In this document: positions 25,879-34,555 of the stretch, in pieces | How the letters are laid out: every line of letters starts with the position of its first letter | How positions within the stretch are numbered: the first letter of the stretch is position 1 | DNA from: Phascolarctobacterium sp. | Lineage (GTDB): Bacteria > Bacillota > Negativicutes > Acidaminococcales > Acidaminococcaceae | Direction of reading: 5' to 3' | Length of the DNA: 64,000 nucleotides | NCBI GenBank assembly: GCA_017457085.1 | Contig: JAFTID010000035.1 | Location: 1-64,000 of the forward strand | The notes under the pieces: generated by a model | Databases searched by the model: none | What the model saw: only the letters and a program-made list of their open reading frames with translations | What the model was told of the DNA's origin: nothing | Program-made: the position numbers and the translations under genes

Positions 25879-26841
25879 ATGGACAGAGAATTATCCATGG
25901 AATTTGTACGCGTAACTGAAGCTGCTGCTGTAGCTTGCGGTCGTTTGATTGGTAAAGGTGATAAAAATGGTGCTGATGGTTTGGCAGTAGACGCTATGCG
26001 TCAAATGTTTGATACCGTTAACATCAGCGGTACTGTTGTAATTGGCGAAGGCGAAATGGACGAAGCACCGATGCTCTACATTGGCGAAAAAGTTGGTGCT
26101 GGCGGACCGGAAGTTGACATTGCAGTTGACCCCGTTGAAGGTACTAACCTAACTGCTAAAGGTCAAAACGGTGCAATCGCAGTAATGGCAATTGCTCCGA
26201 GAGGCTGCCTGCTTCACGCTCCCGATATGTATATGGACAAAATCGCAGTAGGCCCTCGCGCTAAAGGCTGCATTGATATTGATGCTCCTGTTAAAGAAAA
26301 CTTGGCTCGCGTTGCTAAAGCTTTAGGTCGCGAAATTGCTGACTTGAACGTAGTAGTTTTGGATAGAGAACGTCACGCTGATATTATCCGTGAAGTTCGC
26401 GAAGCTGGCGCTCGCATTTCCTTGATTACCGACGGTGACGTAAACCCGGTTGTAGAAGCTTGCGTTGAAGGTAGCGGCGTGCACATGTATATTGGTCGCG
26501 GCGGTGCTCCCGAAGGCGTACTGGCTGCAGTAGCAGTTAAATGCTTGGGTGGCGATATGCAAGGTCGTCTGTATCCGGAAGATGAAGAACAAGTTAGACG
26601 TTGCCATGAAATGGGCATTACCGATGTAAACCAAGTGCTTACTTTAGAAGACATGGTTAAAGGCGATGACTGCATGTTCACTGCAACTGGTATTACCAAC
26701 TGCAACATGCTCAATGGCTTGCGTTACTTTAATGGTGGTGTTCGCACCCATACCATTTCTGCTCGTTACAAAACTGGTACCGTTCGTTTTGTAGATGCTA
26801 TCCATAATCTGGAAAGAAAAGATTTTGAAGTAAAACTCTAA
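25879..26841 (+). CDS. glpX: Fructose-1,6-bisphosphatase, class II (GlpX)
   Basis: This 320-aa protein matches GlpX end to end: MEFVRVTEAAAVACGRLIGKG, the metal-binding GEGEMDEAPML and DIAVDPVEGTNL, GRGGAPEGVLAAVA and GITNCNMLNGLRY. It hydrolyses fructose-1,6-bisphosphate in gluconeogenesis. GGAGTGGTG precedes the ATG. It is monocistronic, with its own promoter and terminator. Confidence 0.95.
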   Translation: MDRELSMEFVRVTEAAAVACGRLIGKGDKNGADGLAVDAMRQMFDTVNISGTVVIGEGEMDEAPMLYIGEKVGAGGPEVDIAVDPVEGTNLTAKGQNGAIAVMAIAPRGCLLHAPDMYMDKIAVGPRAKGCIDIDAPVKENLARVAKALGREIADLNVVVLDRERHADIIREVREAGARISLITDGDVNPVVEACVEGSGVHMYIGRGGAPEGVLAAVAVKCLGGDMQGRLYPEDEEQVRRCHEMGITDVNQVLTLEDMVKGDDCMFTATGITNCNMLNGLRYFNGGVRTHTISARYKTGTVRFVDAIHNLERKDFEVKL

Positions 26842-26851
26842 TCTAAAACAC

Positions 26852-26884
26852 AAAGCTGTCTCAGAAAATGAGGCAGCTTTTTTA
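26852..26884 (+). terminator. Terminator after glpX
   Basis: AAAGCTGTCTCA / TGAGGCAGCTTT with one G-U pair, 5-nt loop, T run. Confidence 0.85.
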
Positions 26885-26948
26885 TTGCCTTTTTGCTCTA
26901 AAATAATGGCTTGCTTTAAAATAAAGCTCTTGCTAAATTATAAAAATT

Positions 26949-26988
26949 TTTCGAATATTAAATGGCGGGTTGTGAAAAATATTCGAAA
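26949..26988. promoter_or_regulatory. Perfect inverted repeat upstream of purB (putative operator pair)
   Basis: TTTCGAATATT (26949-26959) and AATATTCGAAA (26978-26988) are exact reverse complements, 18 nt apart. Each contains the palindrome TTCGAA; the two TTCGAA centres are 32 bp apart, about three helical turns. The repeat abuts the -35 box of the purB promoter, so it is well placed for a dimeric regulator. The regulator is unknown. Confidence 0.55.
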
Positions 26989-26991
26989 TAA

Positions 26992-27020
26992 TTGCAAATG
27001 AAAGTAACTGGGATTATAAT
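26992..27020 (+). promoter_or_regulatory. Promoter of purB-purA
   Basis: TTGCAA (26992-26997), 17-nt spacer, TATAAT (27015-27020). A leader of about 75 nt follows, containing AAAATACGAACGTTATT. Confidence 0.75.
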
Positions 27021-27102
27021 GTGTCTGGAAAATCTATTGATAATGTTCAAAAATACGAACGTTATTAAATTTTCTTAGACTATGCTTGAGGGGGCATACA
27101 TT

Positions 27103-28395
27103 ATGATTGAGCGTTATACTCATCCTGAAATGGGGAACATCTGGTCTTTAGAGAATGAGTTTCGCACCATGCTAAAGGTAGAAATTTTAGCGTGCGAAGC
27201 TATGAACAAATTAGGCATTGTTCCCGATGCAGCGTTGCGTGAAATTCAGACCAAGGCTGATTTTCGTGTGGAACGCATAAAAGAAATTGAAGCTGTTACC
27301 AACCATGACATCATTGCGTTTTTAACAAATGTTGCTGAATATGTTGGTGACGCTTCTAAGTATATTCATAAAGGTTTAACTTCCAGTGATGTTAAGGACA
27401 CTGCCTTGTGCTATATGATGGTGCAGGCAACAGATTTACTTTTGCAACATTTAGAAAAATTTCTCGCCGTTTTAAAACGCCGTGCTGCAGAACACAAATA
27501 TACGATTATGATTGGTCGTACCCATGGCATACATGCAGAACCTATGACCTTTGGTTTGAAGTTTGCGCTGTGGATGGACGAAACAGAACGTAACATTGAA
27601 CGTTTAAAACAAGCTAGAGAATTTGTGCGTGTGGGTAAGCTTTCCGGGGCAGTTGGTACTTATTCCAACGTTGATCCCTACGTAGAAGAATATGTGTGCG
27701 AACATCTTGGTTTACAACCGGTGAAGCTGGCAACCCAAGTCATTCAAAGAGATAGACACGCAGATTTTTTGACAACCTTAGCGATTATTGGTTCTTCCTT
27801 AGACAAAATGGCAACGGAAATTCGCAATTTACAACGCACTGATATCCGTGAAGCCGAAGAATATTTTGCATCGGGGCAAAAAGGTTCCTCGGCAATGCCT
27901 CACAAACGTAACCCCATTACCTGCGAAAAGGTTTCCGGCATGGCTCGCCTTTTGCGTGGTTATGCACTGGCTGCGTTAGAAGACGTTGCCCTGTGGCACG
28001 AAAGAGATATTTCTCATTCTTCTGTCGAACGTGTTATTTTGCCTGATGCCTGCATTGCTCTTGACCATATGCTGCGTAAATTTACTAATATCATCGACAG
28101 GCTTCTGGTTTATCCAGAAGCCATGCTGGCAAATCTTAATAAAACCGGTGGACTGATTTATAGTCAAAATTTGTTGATTGCTTTGGTGAGCAAAGGCGTG
28201 CTGCGTGAAGATGCCTACAAGTGGGTGCAACGCAATGCTATGGCGCGTTGGCTAGAAGGTGCCGATTTCAAAACTAACGTAGCAAATGATCCTGATATCA
28301 AAGAATATCTTGCTACTGACGAAATTGAAAAATGTTTTGACCCGAAGCCTATGCTCCGTCATATTGATTTGATTATGTCTAGGTTTGGCTTGTAA
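27103..28395 (+). CDS. purB: Adenylosuccinate lyase
   Basis: This 430-aa fumarase-superfamily enzyme acts at two purine steps: SAICAR to AICAR, and adenylosuccinate to AMP. The signature loop SSAMPHKRNPITCEKVSG is intact, as are TSSDVKDTA and GRTHGIHAEPMTFG. The start is the ATG at 27103 after GAGGGGG; an earlier in-frame ATG overlaps that ribosome site. purA follows after 15 nt. Confidence 0.96.
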   Translation: MIERYTHPEMGNIWSLENEFRTMLKVEILACEAMNKLGIVPDAALREIQTKADFRVERIKEIEAVTNHDIIAFLTNVAEYVGDASKYIHKGLTSSDVKDTALCYMMVQATDLLLQHLEKFLAVLKRRAAEHKYTIMIGRTHGIHAEPMTFGLKFALWMDETERNIERLKQAREFVRVGKLSGAVGTYSNVDPYVEEYVCEHLGLQPVKLATQVIQRDRHADFLTTLAIIGSSLDKMATEIRNLQRTDIREAEEYFASGQKGSSAMPHKRNPITCEKVSGMARLLRGYALAALEDVALWHERDISHSSVERVILPDACIALDHMLRKFTNIIDRLLVYPEAMLANLNKTGGLIYSQNLLIALVSKGVLREDAYKWVQRNAMARWLEGADFKTNVANDPDIKEYLATDEIEKCFDPKPMLRHIDLIMSRFGL

Positions 28396-28410
28396 GAGGG
28401 AGATGATATT

Positions 28411-29694
28411 ATGGCATCTGTAATCGTATTAGGCGCTCAATGGGGAGATGAGGGCAAGGGTAAAATTGTAGATTACTTGGCGCAAGAAGCTGATGTGGTT
28501 GTACGTTATTCCGGTGGCTCCAATGCTGGGCATACTGTTGTGGTTAATGACATTGCTTATAAACTGCGCTTGCTTCCTTCCGGTGTATTGTTTCTTGACA
28601 AAATAAATGTTTTGGGTAATGGCGTGGTTGTAAATCCCAAGGTTTTGCTGGAAGAAATTGCAGGCATGCAGGAGAAAGGTATTGCTTGCAAAAATTTAGT
28701 TATTTCAGACCGTGCCCATGTTGTCCTGCCCTATCATCAAAAGCTGGACGAACTGCAGGAAAATGCTTTGGGCAGTCATAAAATAGGCACTACCAAAAGT
28801 GGCATAGGCCCTTGTTATATGGATAAGGTGGCAAGGGTTGGTATTCGTATCTGCGATTTGCTGGAGGCAGAAACCTTTGCTGAAAAGTTGAAGATTAATT
28901 TGCAGGCGAAAAACGAAATCATCACCAAAATTTACGGCGCAAAACCTTTTGGTTACCAAGAGATTTTAGAAGAATACTTAGGCTACGCAGAACAATTGCG
29001 CCCCTACGTTACTGATACAGGTGTGATTTTGGACGAAGCTTTTGCTTCTAGCAAAAAAGTTTTGTTTGAAGGAGCGCAAGCTACATTTTTAGATATAGAC
29101 CATGGCACTTATCCCTACGTTACAAGCTCTAACCCCACAGGTGGCAATGCTTGTACGGGGAGTGGAATTGGTCCGAAAAATATTGACCACGTTGTTGGTG
29201 TAGTAAAAGCTTATACCACTCGTGTAGGCGAAGGCCCCTTTGTAACGGAACTTTTTGATGCAGATGGTAACTATTTGCGCGAAACAGGACGTGAATACGG
29301 AACAGTTACTGGTCGTCCGCGTCGTTGCGGTTGGTTAGATGCGTTTATGCTTCGTTATAGCGCTCGCTTGAACAGCTTAGATTATTTGGCGATTACTCGT
29401 CTTGATATTTTAGACGGTTTGTCCAAAATTAAGATGTGTGTTGGCTACAAATATCAAGGTGAAGTATTAAAACGCATTCCTGCCAGCCTAAACGTTTTGG
29501 CGCAAGTAGAGCCTATCTATGAAGAATTCGACGGTTGGCTTACGGATATCAGCAGTGTTCGTAAATATGAAGACTTGCCTGTAAATGCAAAGAAGTATCT
29601 GGAACGTTTAAGTGAGGTTGCAGGCGTTGAACTTAGTATAGTTTCCGTAGGACCCAATCGTGAGCAGACCATCGTGCTAAAAGAGTTGTTATAG
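28411..29694 (+). CDS. purA: Adenylosuccinate synthetase
   Basis: This 427-aa enzyme joins IMP and aspartate using GTP. Motifs: GAQWGDEGKGKIVDYLA at the N-terminus (catalytic Asp), then YSGGSNAGHTV, GTTKSGIGPCYMDK and the GTP site late in the chain. AGAGGGAGATG precedes the ATG. With purB it forms a two-gene IMP-to-AMP operon, apart from the rest of the purine genes at 39.8-45.2 kb. Confidence 0.96.
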   Translation: MASVIVLGAQWGDEGKGKIVDYLAQEADVVVRYSGGSNAGHTVVVNDIAYKLRLLPSGVLFLDKINVLGNGVVVNPKVLLEEIAGMQEKGIACKNLVISDRAHVVLPYHQKLDELQENALGSHKIGTTKSGIGPCYMDKVARVGIRICDLLEAETFAEKLKINLQAKNEIITKIYGAKPFGYQEILEEYLGYAEQLRPYVTDTGVILDEAFASSKKVLFEGAQATFLDIDHGTYPYVTSSNPTGGNACTGSGIGPKNIDHVVGVVKAYTTRVGEGPFVTELFDADGNYLRETGREYGTVTGRPRRCGWLDAFMLRYSARLNSLDYLAITRLDILDGLSKIKMCVGYKYQGEVLKRIPASLNVLAQVEPIYEEFDGWLTDISSVRKYEDLPVNAKKYLERLSEVAGVELSIVSVGPNREQTIVLKELL

Positions 29695-29729
29695 TGCTAT
29701 AACTTTCAAGTAAAAAATTGTGAGAGACA

Positions 29730-29762
29730 ACACCCGTCATTTTTGTGTGGCGGGTGTATTTA
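29730..29762 (+). terminator. Probable terminator after purA
   Basis: ACACCCGTCA / TGGCGGGTGT stem (one G-U) followed by ATTTACT; the T tract is weak. Confidence 0.5.
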
Positions 29763-29770
29763 CTGTAGTT

Positions 29771-29787
29771 TTAACACAGATTTTACA
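29771..29787 (+). promoter_or_regulatory. Pho box upstream of phoB
   Basis: TTAACA (29771-29776) and TTTACA (29782-29787) are direct repeats on an 11-bp period, the layout of Gram-positive PhoP sites (TT.ACA repeats). A TATGAT -10 candidate is at 29809-29814. Suggests autoregulation. Confidence 0.6.
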
Positions 29788-29854
29788 TTCTATCCGTAGT
29801 ACTTGGTTTATGATATGAAATAGATTAGTAAAAGTTTTGTGAGGAATTTGGCAA

Positions 29855-30529
29855 ATGATTATTTGTGTTGAAGATGAACAGAATATTCGCGAGCTGGAGG
29901 TTTATACTTTGCAGTCTGTTGGTTTTGAAGCTAAGGGGTGCGGTTCAGGCAAAGAGCTTTTTTCTGAACTGGGAAATAATGTACCACAGCTTGTTTTACT
30001 GGACATTATGTTGCCGGATGAAGATGGTTTAAGCATTTTACGAAGACTGCGTAGTGATGCGCGCTATGCCAATATACCTGTTATTATGGCTACTGCGAAG
30101 GGAATGGAGTTTGACAAGGTAAAAGGATTAGATGCAGGTGCAGATGATTATATTGCTAAACCCTTTGGAATGTTAGAGATGGTTTCCCGTGTCAGGGCGG
30201 TGTTGCGCCGTTGCAATAATGATAAGCCTCAAGCACAGCTTCTTACTTATGGTGAGTTAAGTGTAAATACTGCCAGTCATACAGTCGTTGTTGCTGGGGA
30301 AAATATCGTGTTGACCTTAAAAGAGTATGAACTGTTGAAAAAGTTTCTCTATAATCCAAGCATTGTTTTTTCGCGTGATAAATTGCTTTTGGAAATTTGG
30401 GGTTATGAGTTTAGTGGGGAAACTCGCACGGTAGACGTGCATATCCGTACCTTGCGACAAAAGCTTGGTGTTGCAGGAGAATATATTGAAACAATTCGTG
30501 GCGTTGGCTATCGCTTGGCAGGTAAATAA
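29855..30529 (+). CDS. phoB: Phosphate regulon response regulator (PhoB/PhoP)
   Basis: This 224-aa OmpR-family regulator has a receiver domain with acidic pocket E6-D7 (CVEDE), phosphoacceptor D50 (LVLLDIMLP) and conserved Lys in IAKPFG. The winged-helix DNA-binding domain ends TVDVHIRTLRQKLG and ETIRGVGYRL. The assignment to phosphate rests on the adjacent phoR and pst genes and the Pho boxes. Its stop overlaps the phoR start by one base (TAATG). Confidence 0.9.
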   Translation: MIICVEDEQNIRELEVYTLQSVGFEAKGCGSGKELFSELGNNVPQLVLLDIMLPDEDGLSILRRLRSDARYANIPVIMATAKGMEFDKVKGLDAGADDYIAKPFGMLEMVSRVRAVLRRCNNDKPQAQLLTYGELSVNTASHTVVVAGENIVLTLKEYELLKKFLYNPSIVFSRDKLLLEIWGYEFSGETRTVDVHIRTLRQKLGVAGEYIETIRGVGYRLAGK

Positions 30530-31827
30530 TGAGAAAGAAAATAGTTTACAGTTTATTTTTGCTGACATTCACAGTGCTCTTTTTTGCTACGGCATTATTT
30601 TTATGGATAAGCTATCGCCAGGTTACTGAGGTGAATGTTCAAAGCTTAAGAAACCAGGCGCAAATACTCTTAGCTTTAGATGAACAAGGTGAGTTGGATT
30701 ATGAAAATCTTTTCCATGCAAAAATAGAGGACAGGCTTACAGTGCTTTCCGCTGATGGAAGGGTTTTATTTGATAATTATGCTAACGCTCAGCAGATGGA
30801 AAACCATTTGAAGCGGGAAGAAGTGCAACAAGCTTTGGAGAAAAATATAGGATTTGCTACAAGGTACTCCTCTACTTTGAACAAAGAAGTAATTTATTAT
30901 GCAACCCGTTTAGCCAATGGCGATATTATTCGTTTCGCCCGTACTAATGACGCAATATACGTTCAGTTCGGCGATGTGTTGCAATATTGTGTGTTAGCCT
31001 CGCTATTACTTTTGGCGGTAGCATTCATTGTAGCGCGTAAAATTACGGCAAATGTGCTTGCGCCTTTAGAAACTTTCGATTTAGAGCATCCTCAGAAAGC
31101 AAAGGCTTATCCAGAGCTAAAACCAATTCTTCGGAGGTTGGCGAACCAGCAGCAAATGCGCAGAGAATTTTCTGCAAATGTATCCCACGAATTAAAGACT
31201 CCCTTACAGTCCGTGCTTGGATATTCCGAGATTATGCTTAACGGCTTAGTGAAACCGGAGGATCAGAAACGCTTCCTGCAGAAAATTTATGATGAAGCTA
31301 AAAATCTTTTACAGCTGATTGATGACGTCATTAGATTATCTAAATTGGATGAACAGCAGAAGAATTATACGGAGCATTTTAATTTGCGAGAAGTTATCGA
31401 AAATGTTATGCTGCGTTTGCAAAATAAGGCTGACCAAAATAACATTACCTTAAAGTTTGAAAGCAGTGTGAATTCTATGCCTGTAATCGGTAGCAAAGCA
31501 ATGCTGGAAGAAGTCTTTAGTAATCTCATAGACAATGCCATTAAATACAATTGCGAAGGTGGAAGTGTTATCGTTTCCCTAGAAGAAACACCTAAAAAAT
31601 GGGTGATTAGCATTTCTGATACAGGTATAGGTATAGAGCAGGATGAGCAGGAGAGAATCTTTGAACGCTTCTACCGCGTTGACAAGAGCAGGCATTGTGA
31701 AGGAACTGGTTTAGGTTTATCCATTGTTAAGCATGGAGTAATGATTCATCGCGGAAGCATCAGTGTTCGTAGTGCTTTAGGCAGTGGTACGGTCATAGTT
31801 ATCAAGTTACCTAGAATTGAAGATTAA
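30529..31827 (+). CDS. phoR: Phosphate regulon sensor histidine kinase (PhoR)
   Basis: This 432-aa kinase has a first membrane helix (about 8-28), an extracytoplasmic stretch of about 120 residues and a second helix (about 153-169). The HisKA domain has H220 in NVSHELKTPLQS. The ATPase domain has the N box LIDNAIKYN, DTGIGIEQDE, the F box ERFYRVDKSR and GTGLGLSIVKHG. There is no clear PAS domain between helix 2 and HisKA, unlike some PhoR proteins. Confidence 0.9.
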   Translation: MRKKIVYSLFLLTFTVLFFATALFLWISYRQVTEVNVQSLRNQAQILLALDEQGELDYENLFHAKIEDRLTVLSADGRVLFDNYANAQQMENHLKREEVQQALEKNIGFATRYSSTLNKEVIYYATRLANGDIIRFARTNDAIYVQFGDVLQYCVLASLLLLAVAFIVARKITANVLAPLETFDLEHPQKAKAYPELKPILRRLANQQQMRREFSANVSHELKTPLQSVLGYSEIMLNGLVKPEDQKRFLQKIYDEAKNLLQLIDDVIRLSKLDEQQKNYTEHFNLREVIENVMLRLQNKADQNNITLKFESSVNSMPVIGSKAMLEEVFSNLIDNAIKYNCEGGSVIVSLEETPKKWVISISDTGIGIEQDEQERIFERFYRVDKSRHCEGTGLGLSIVKHGVMIHRGSISVRSALGSGTVIVIKLPRIED

Positions 31828-31832
31828 GGTTT

Positions 31833-31866
31833 AGCGGCAGATGAATATCTGTCGCTTTTACTTTTA
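31833..31866 (+). terminator. Terminator after phoR
   Basis: AGCGGCAGAT / ATCTGTCGCT (one G-U) with a GAAT loop, then TTTTACTTTT. Its T tract overlaps the first Pho repeat of pstS. Confidence 0.6.
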
Positions 31867-31882
31867 TTTAACAATTTTTTAC
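31856..31882 (+). promoter_or_regulatory. Pho box upstream of pstS
   Basis: TTTTAC (31856), TTTAAC (31867) and TTTTAC (31877) are spaced 11 and 10 bp apart, matching the period of PhoP repeats. It lies about 92 bp before the pstS start. Confidence 0.6.
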
Positions 31883-31973
31883 ATGACGCATACCTTTCTC
31901 TAATAAGGGCTTTACTTTGGCGGCTTATACTTACCTTGTAAACTCAAAAAAGTTTTTTAGGAGGAAGATTAAA

Positions 31974-32849
31974 ATGAAAAAACAAAAACTTGTAAGCTTA
32001 GGTTTGATAGCAATGTTGGCATTAGGCATTATGGGCTGTGGGAATGAAGGCCAAAATGCAACTGCCGCTAAAGATGATGGCATAGTTGTAATCTCCCGTG
32101 AAGATGGCAGTGGTACTCGTGGTGCTTTTGTGGAACTGTTTGGAATAGAGAAGAAAGATGCCAATGGCAAGAAATTTGACCTTACTACAGAAAATGCTGC
32201 CATTACCAACAGCACAGCGGTAATGTTGACGACTGTTAAAGGTAATAAAAATGCTATTGGTTATATTTCCTTAGGCTCTTTAAATGATAGCGTTAAAGCG
32301 TTAAAGATTGATGGTGTTGAGGCAAGTGCTACCAATGTAAAAAGTGGTGCCTACAAAATTTACCGTCCCTTTAATGTTGTGACTACTGGAAAAACTAAAC
32401 TTGCTGCTCAAGATTTCATCAACTACATTATGTCCCAGGAAGGGCAAGCTGTTATTGCTAAGCATGGTTACATCGGTAATGAAAAGGCAGATGCTTATTT
32501 GGGCATTGATGTGGAAGGCAAGGTTGTTGTAGCAGGTTCTTCCTCAGTAACTCCGATTATGGAAAAGCTTAAGGAAGCATATCAAAAAGTTAATGGCAAG
32601 GTTAAAGTTGAGGTTCAACAAAGCGATTCCACCACTGGGATTAAGGCAACCATAAATGGCTTGTGCGATATTGGTATGGCATCCCGCAATTTAAAACAAA
32701 GTGAAGTAGATAAAGGCTTGCATAATTTTAAGATTGCCAATGATGGTATCGCTGTTATCGTGAATAAAGAAAATAAAATTGATAATCTTAGCAAGGCAAA
32801 TGTAGCTGATATTTTTACTGGTAAAGTAAAAACTTGGCAAGAGTTTTGA
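31974..32849 (+). CDS. pstS: Phosphate-binding lipoprotein PstS, circularly permuted domain order
   Basis: This 291-aa protein has a lipoprotein signal peptide (lipobox IMGC, C22). It binds phosphate outside the membrane for PstCAB. Unusual order: the mature chain begins with the motif normally in the second half, ISREDGSGTRGAF (40-52), continues through NAIGYISLGSL, VKALKIDGV and FINYIMSQEGQAV, which normally end the protein, and then starts the usual N-terminal half, VVVAGSSSVTPIMEKLKEAY (184-203), DIGMASR (232-238), ANDGIAVIV. It stops at DIFTGKVKTWQEF, just where a normal PstS would enter the SREDGSGTRG part. All ligand motifs are kept, so it is likely functional. Start ATG at 31974 after AGGAGGAAG. 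Confidence 0.88.
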   Translation: MKKQKLVSLGLIAMLALGIMGCGNEGQNATAAKDDGIVVISREDGSGTRGAFVELFGIEKKDANGKKFDLTTENAAITNSTAVMLTTVKGNKNAIGYISLGSLNDSVKALKIDGVEASATNVKSGAYKIYRPFNVVTTGKTKLAAQDFINYIMSQEGQAVIAKHGYIGNEKADAYLGIDVEGKVVVAGSSSVTPIMEKLKEAYQKVNGKVKVEVQQSDSTTGIKATINGLCDIGMASRNLKQSEVDKGLHNFKIANDGIAVIVNKENKIDNLSKANVADIFTGKVKTWQEF

Positions 32850-32858
32850 TTAATAGTT

Positions 32859-33716
32859 ATGAACTTGCAAAAAGATAAATTTTTTAAAAACAGCTTTTTC
32901 TGTATAGCGTTTGTGTCAGTAGTAGCAGTAGTGATGATTTGTAGTTGTTTATTTGTTGGAGGCATGCCTGCTTTAGAAAAGATTGGCGTAAAAGAATTTT
33001 TGCTCGGTACAAAATGGAGACCAAGCAGTGAACTTTACGGTATTCTGCCTATGATTTTGGGAAGTATGTACGTTACGATGGGCGCGTTAATATTTGGCGT
33101 ACCCATCGGAATTTTAACAGCAATTTTTATGGCACGCTTTTGTCCACGTAAGCTTTACCGCTTTTTCAAACCGATAGTAGAGCTTATGGCAGGTATACCT
33201 TCCGTCATTTATGGCTTCTTTGGCTTAGTAGTACTAGTTCCCTTGGTGCGTGATAATCTTGGCGGTACGGGAAGCAGCATGCTAACAGCAGCCTTGCTTT
33301 TGGGAATTATGATTTTGCCTACGATTGTTACAGTTGCAGAAGCGGCGTTAAGGGCAGTACCGGAAAGTTATTATGAGGGAGCCTTGGCTTTAGGTGCTGA
33401 CCACGTACGAAGTGTGTTTTTCACCATTGTTCCAGCTGCGAAGAGCGGGATTTTGGCGGCGATAATCTTAGGCTTAGGCAGAGCAGTGGGCGAAACTATG
33501 GCAGTAATAATGGTGGCAGGTAATCAGACGCGTATGCCCCAAGGTTTATTGGAAGGCGTGCGTACTATGACAACAAACATAGTCATTGAAATGGGTTACG
33601 CTACAGATTTACATTATGATGCCTTGATTGCTACAGCGTTAGTGTTGTTTTTATTTATTGTGCTATTAAATTTAAGCTTCTCTTATTTTAAAGGTAGGAT
33701 GTTTGGTAATGGTTAA
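32859..33716 (+). CDS. pstC: Phosphate ABC transporter permease PstC
   Basis: This 285-aa permease has six hydrophobic segments and the EAA-type loop: EAALRAVPESYYEGALALGADH. MAGIPSVIYGFFGLVVLVP is the family signature. It forms the channel with PstA. The ATG is 9 nt after the pstS stop without a clear ribosome site, so coupling is likely. It overlaps pstA by 8 nt. Confidence 0.93.
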   Translation: MNLQKDKFFKNSFFCIAFVSVVAVVMICSCLFVGGMPALEKIGVKEFLLGTKWRPSSELYGILPMILGSMYVTMGALIFGVPIGILTAIFMARFCPRKLYRFFKPIVELMAGIPSVIYGFFGLVVLVPLVRDNLGGTGSSMLTAALLLGIMILPTIVTVAEAALRAVPESYYEGALALGADHVRSVFFTIVPAAKSGILAAIILGLGRAVGETMAVIMVAGNQTRMPQGLLEGVRTMTTNIVIEMGYATDLHYDALIATALVLFLFIVLLNLSFSYFKGRMFGNG

Positions 33717-34554
33717 TTGTTTAAAAATGCAAGCTGCTACAACTGCGTCCAATCTTTTAGGAATAACAGTGTGGGTGGCTGCTGGAGTAAATATTTTGAG
33801 CCTTATTTTTTTAATAGGATACATCTTAGCACAGGGAATTTCCTATTTAAATTGGGAGTTATTCGCCTTTGAATATACAACTCAAAATGTTTCCTTATTT
33901 CCAGCTTTGGTAAATACCGTTCTAATAATAGTGATAGCTTTAAGTTTGGCAGCTCCACTTGGGATATGTACTGCCATCTATTTTGTAGAGTACGCTAAAA
34001 AGGGCAACAAGCTTGTTTCGGTAATGGATATTACTACTGATACTTTAGCAGGGATTCCCTCGGTGGTTTATGGCTTGTTTGGATTATTGTTTTTCGTGAG
34101 CTACTTACAGTTTGGGTATTCCTTGCTAGCTGGTGCCTGCACTGTGGCGATTATGATTTTGCCTGTCATTATCCGTACTACGGAAGAAGCTTTGCAAGCT
34201 GTACCTGTTTCCTACAAGGAAGGAAGCTATGCTTTAGGCGCAAACAAATTGCGTACGGTATTTGTAGTAGTTTTGCCTGCGGCAGTGCCTGGAATCTTAA
34301 CAGGAATAATCTTGAGTATTGGACGTATTATCGGAGAAACAGCAGCCTTGATTTATACTGCTGGTACTGTTGCTCAGTTGCCGGAAAATATGTTTTCTTC
34401 AGGACGGTCTTTGGCAGTACATTTATATGTTCTTGCTAGTGAGGGGCTGTTTATGGAACAAGCCTTTGCGACTGCGGTTGTATTAGTGATAATCACTGTT
34501 ATTATTAATTTGGCTTCTACTTGGATGGCTGGCAAGTTAATGAGAGGGAATTAG
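33709..34554 (+). CDS. pstA: Phosphate ABC transporter permease PstA
   Basis: This 281-aa permease has six hydrophobic segments with [18 protein letters not shown] and the EAA loop [22 protein letters not shown]. The start is taken as the ATG at 33709; a TTG two codons earlier, nearer to AAGGTAGG, is a real alternative. It ends 1 nt before pstB. Confidence 0.92.
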   Translation: MVNCLKMQAATTASNLLGITVWVAAGVNILSLIFLIGYILAQGISYLNWELFAFEYTTQNVSLFPALVNTVLIIVIALSLAAPLGICTAIYFVEYAKKGNKLVSVMDITTDTLAGIPSVVYGLFGLLFFVSYLQFGYSLLAGACTVAIMILPVIIRTTEEALQAVPVSYKEGSYALGANKLRTVFVVVLPAAVPGILTGIILSIGRIIGETAALIYTAGTVAQLPENMFSSGRSLAVHLYVLASEGLFMEQAFATAVVLVIITVIINLASTWMAGKLMRGN

Positions 34555-34555
34555 G

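Noticed and set aside
26884-27102. Purine riboswitch before purB
   Set aside because: No three-way junction with the conserved loop sequences and no terminator; the inverted repeat lies upstream of the promoter and so is not transcribed.
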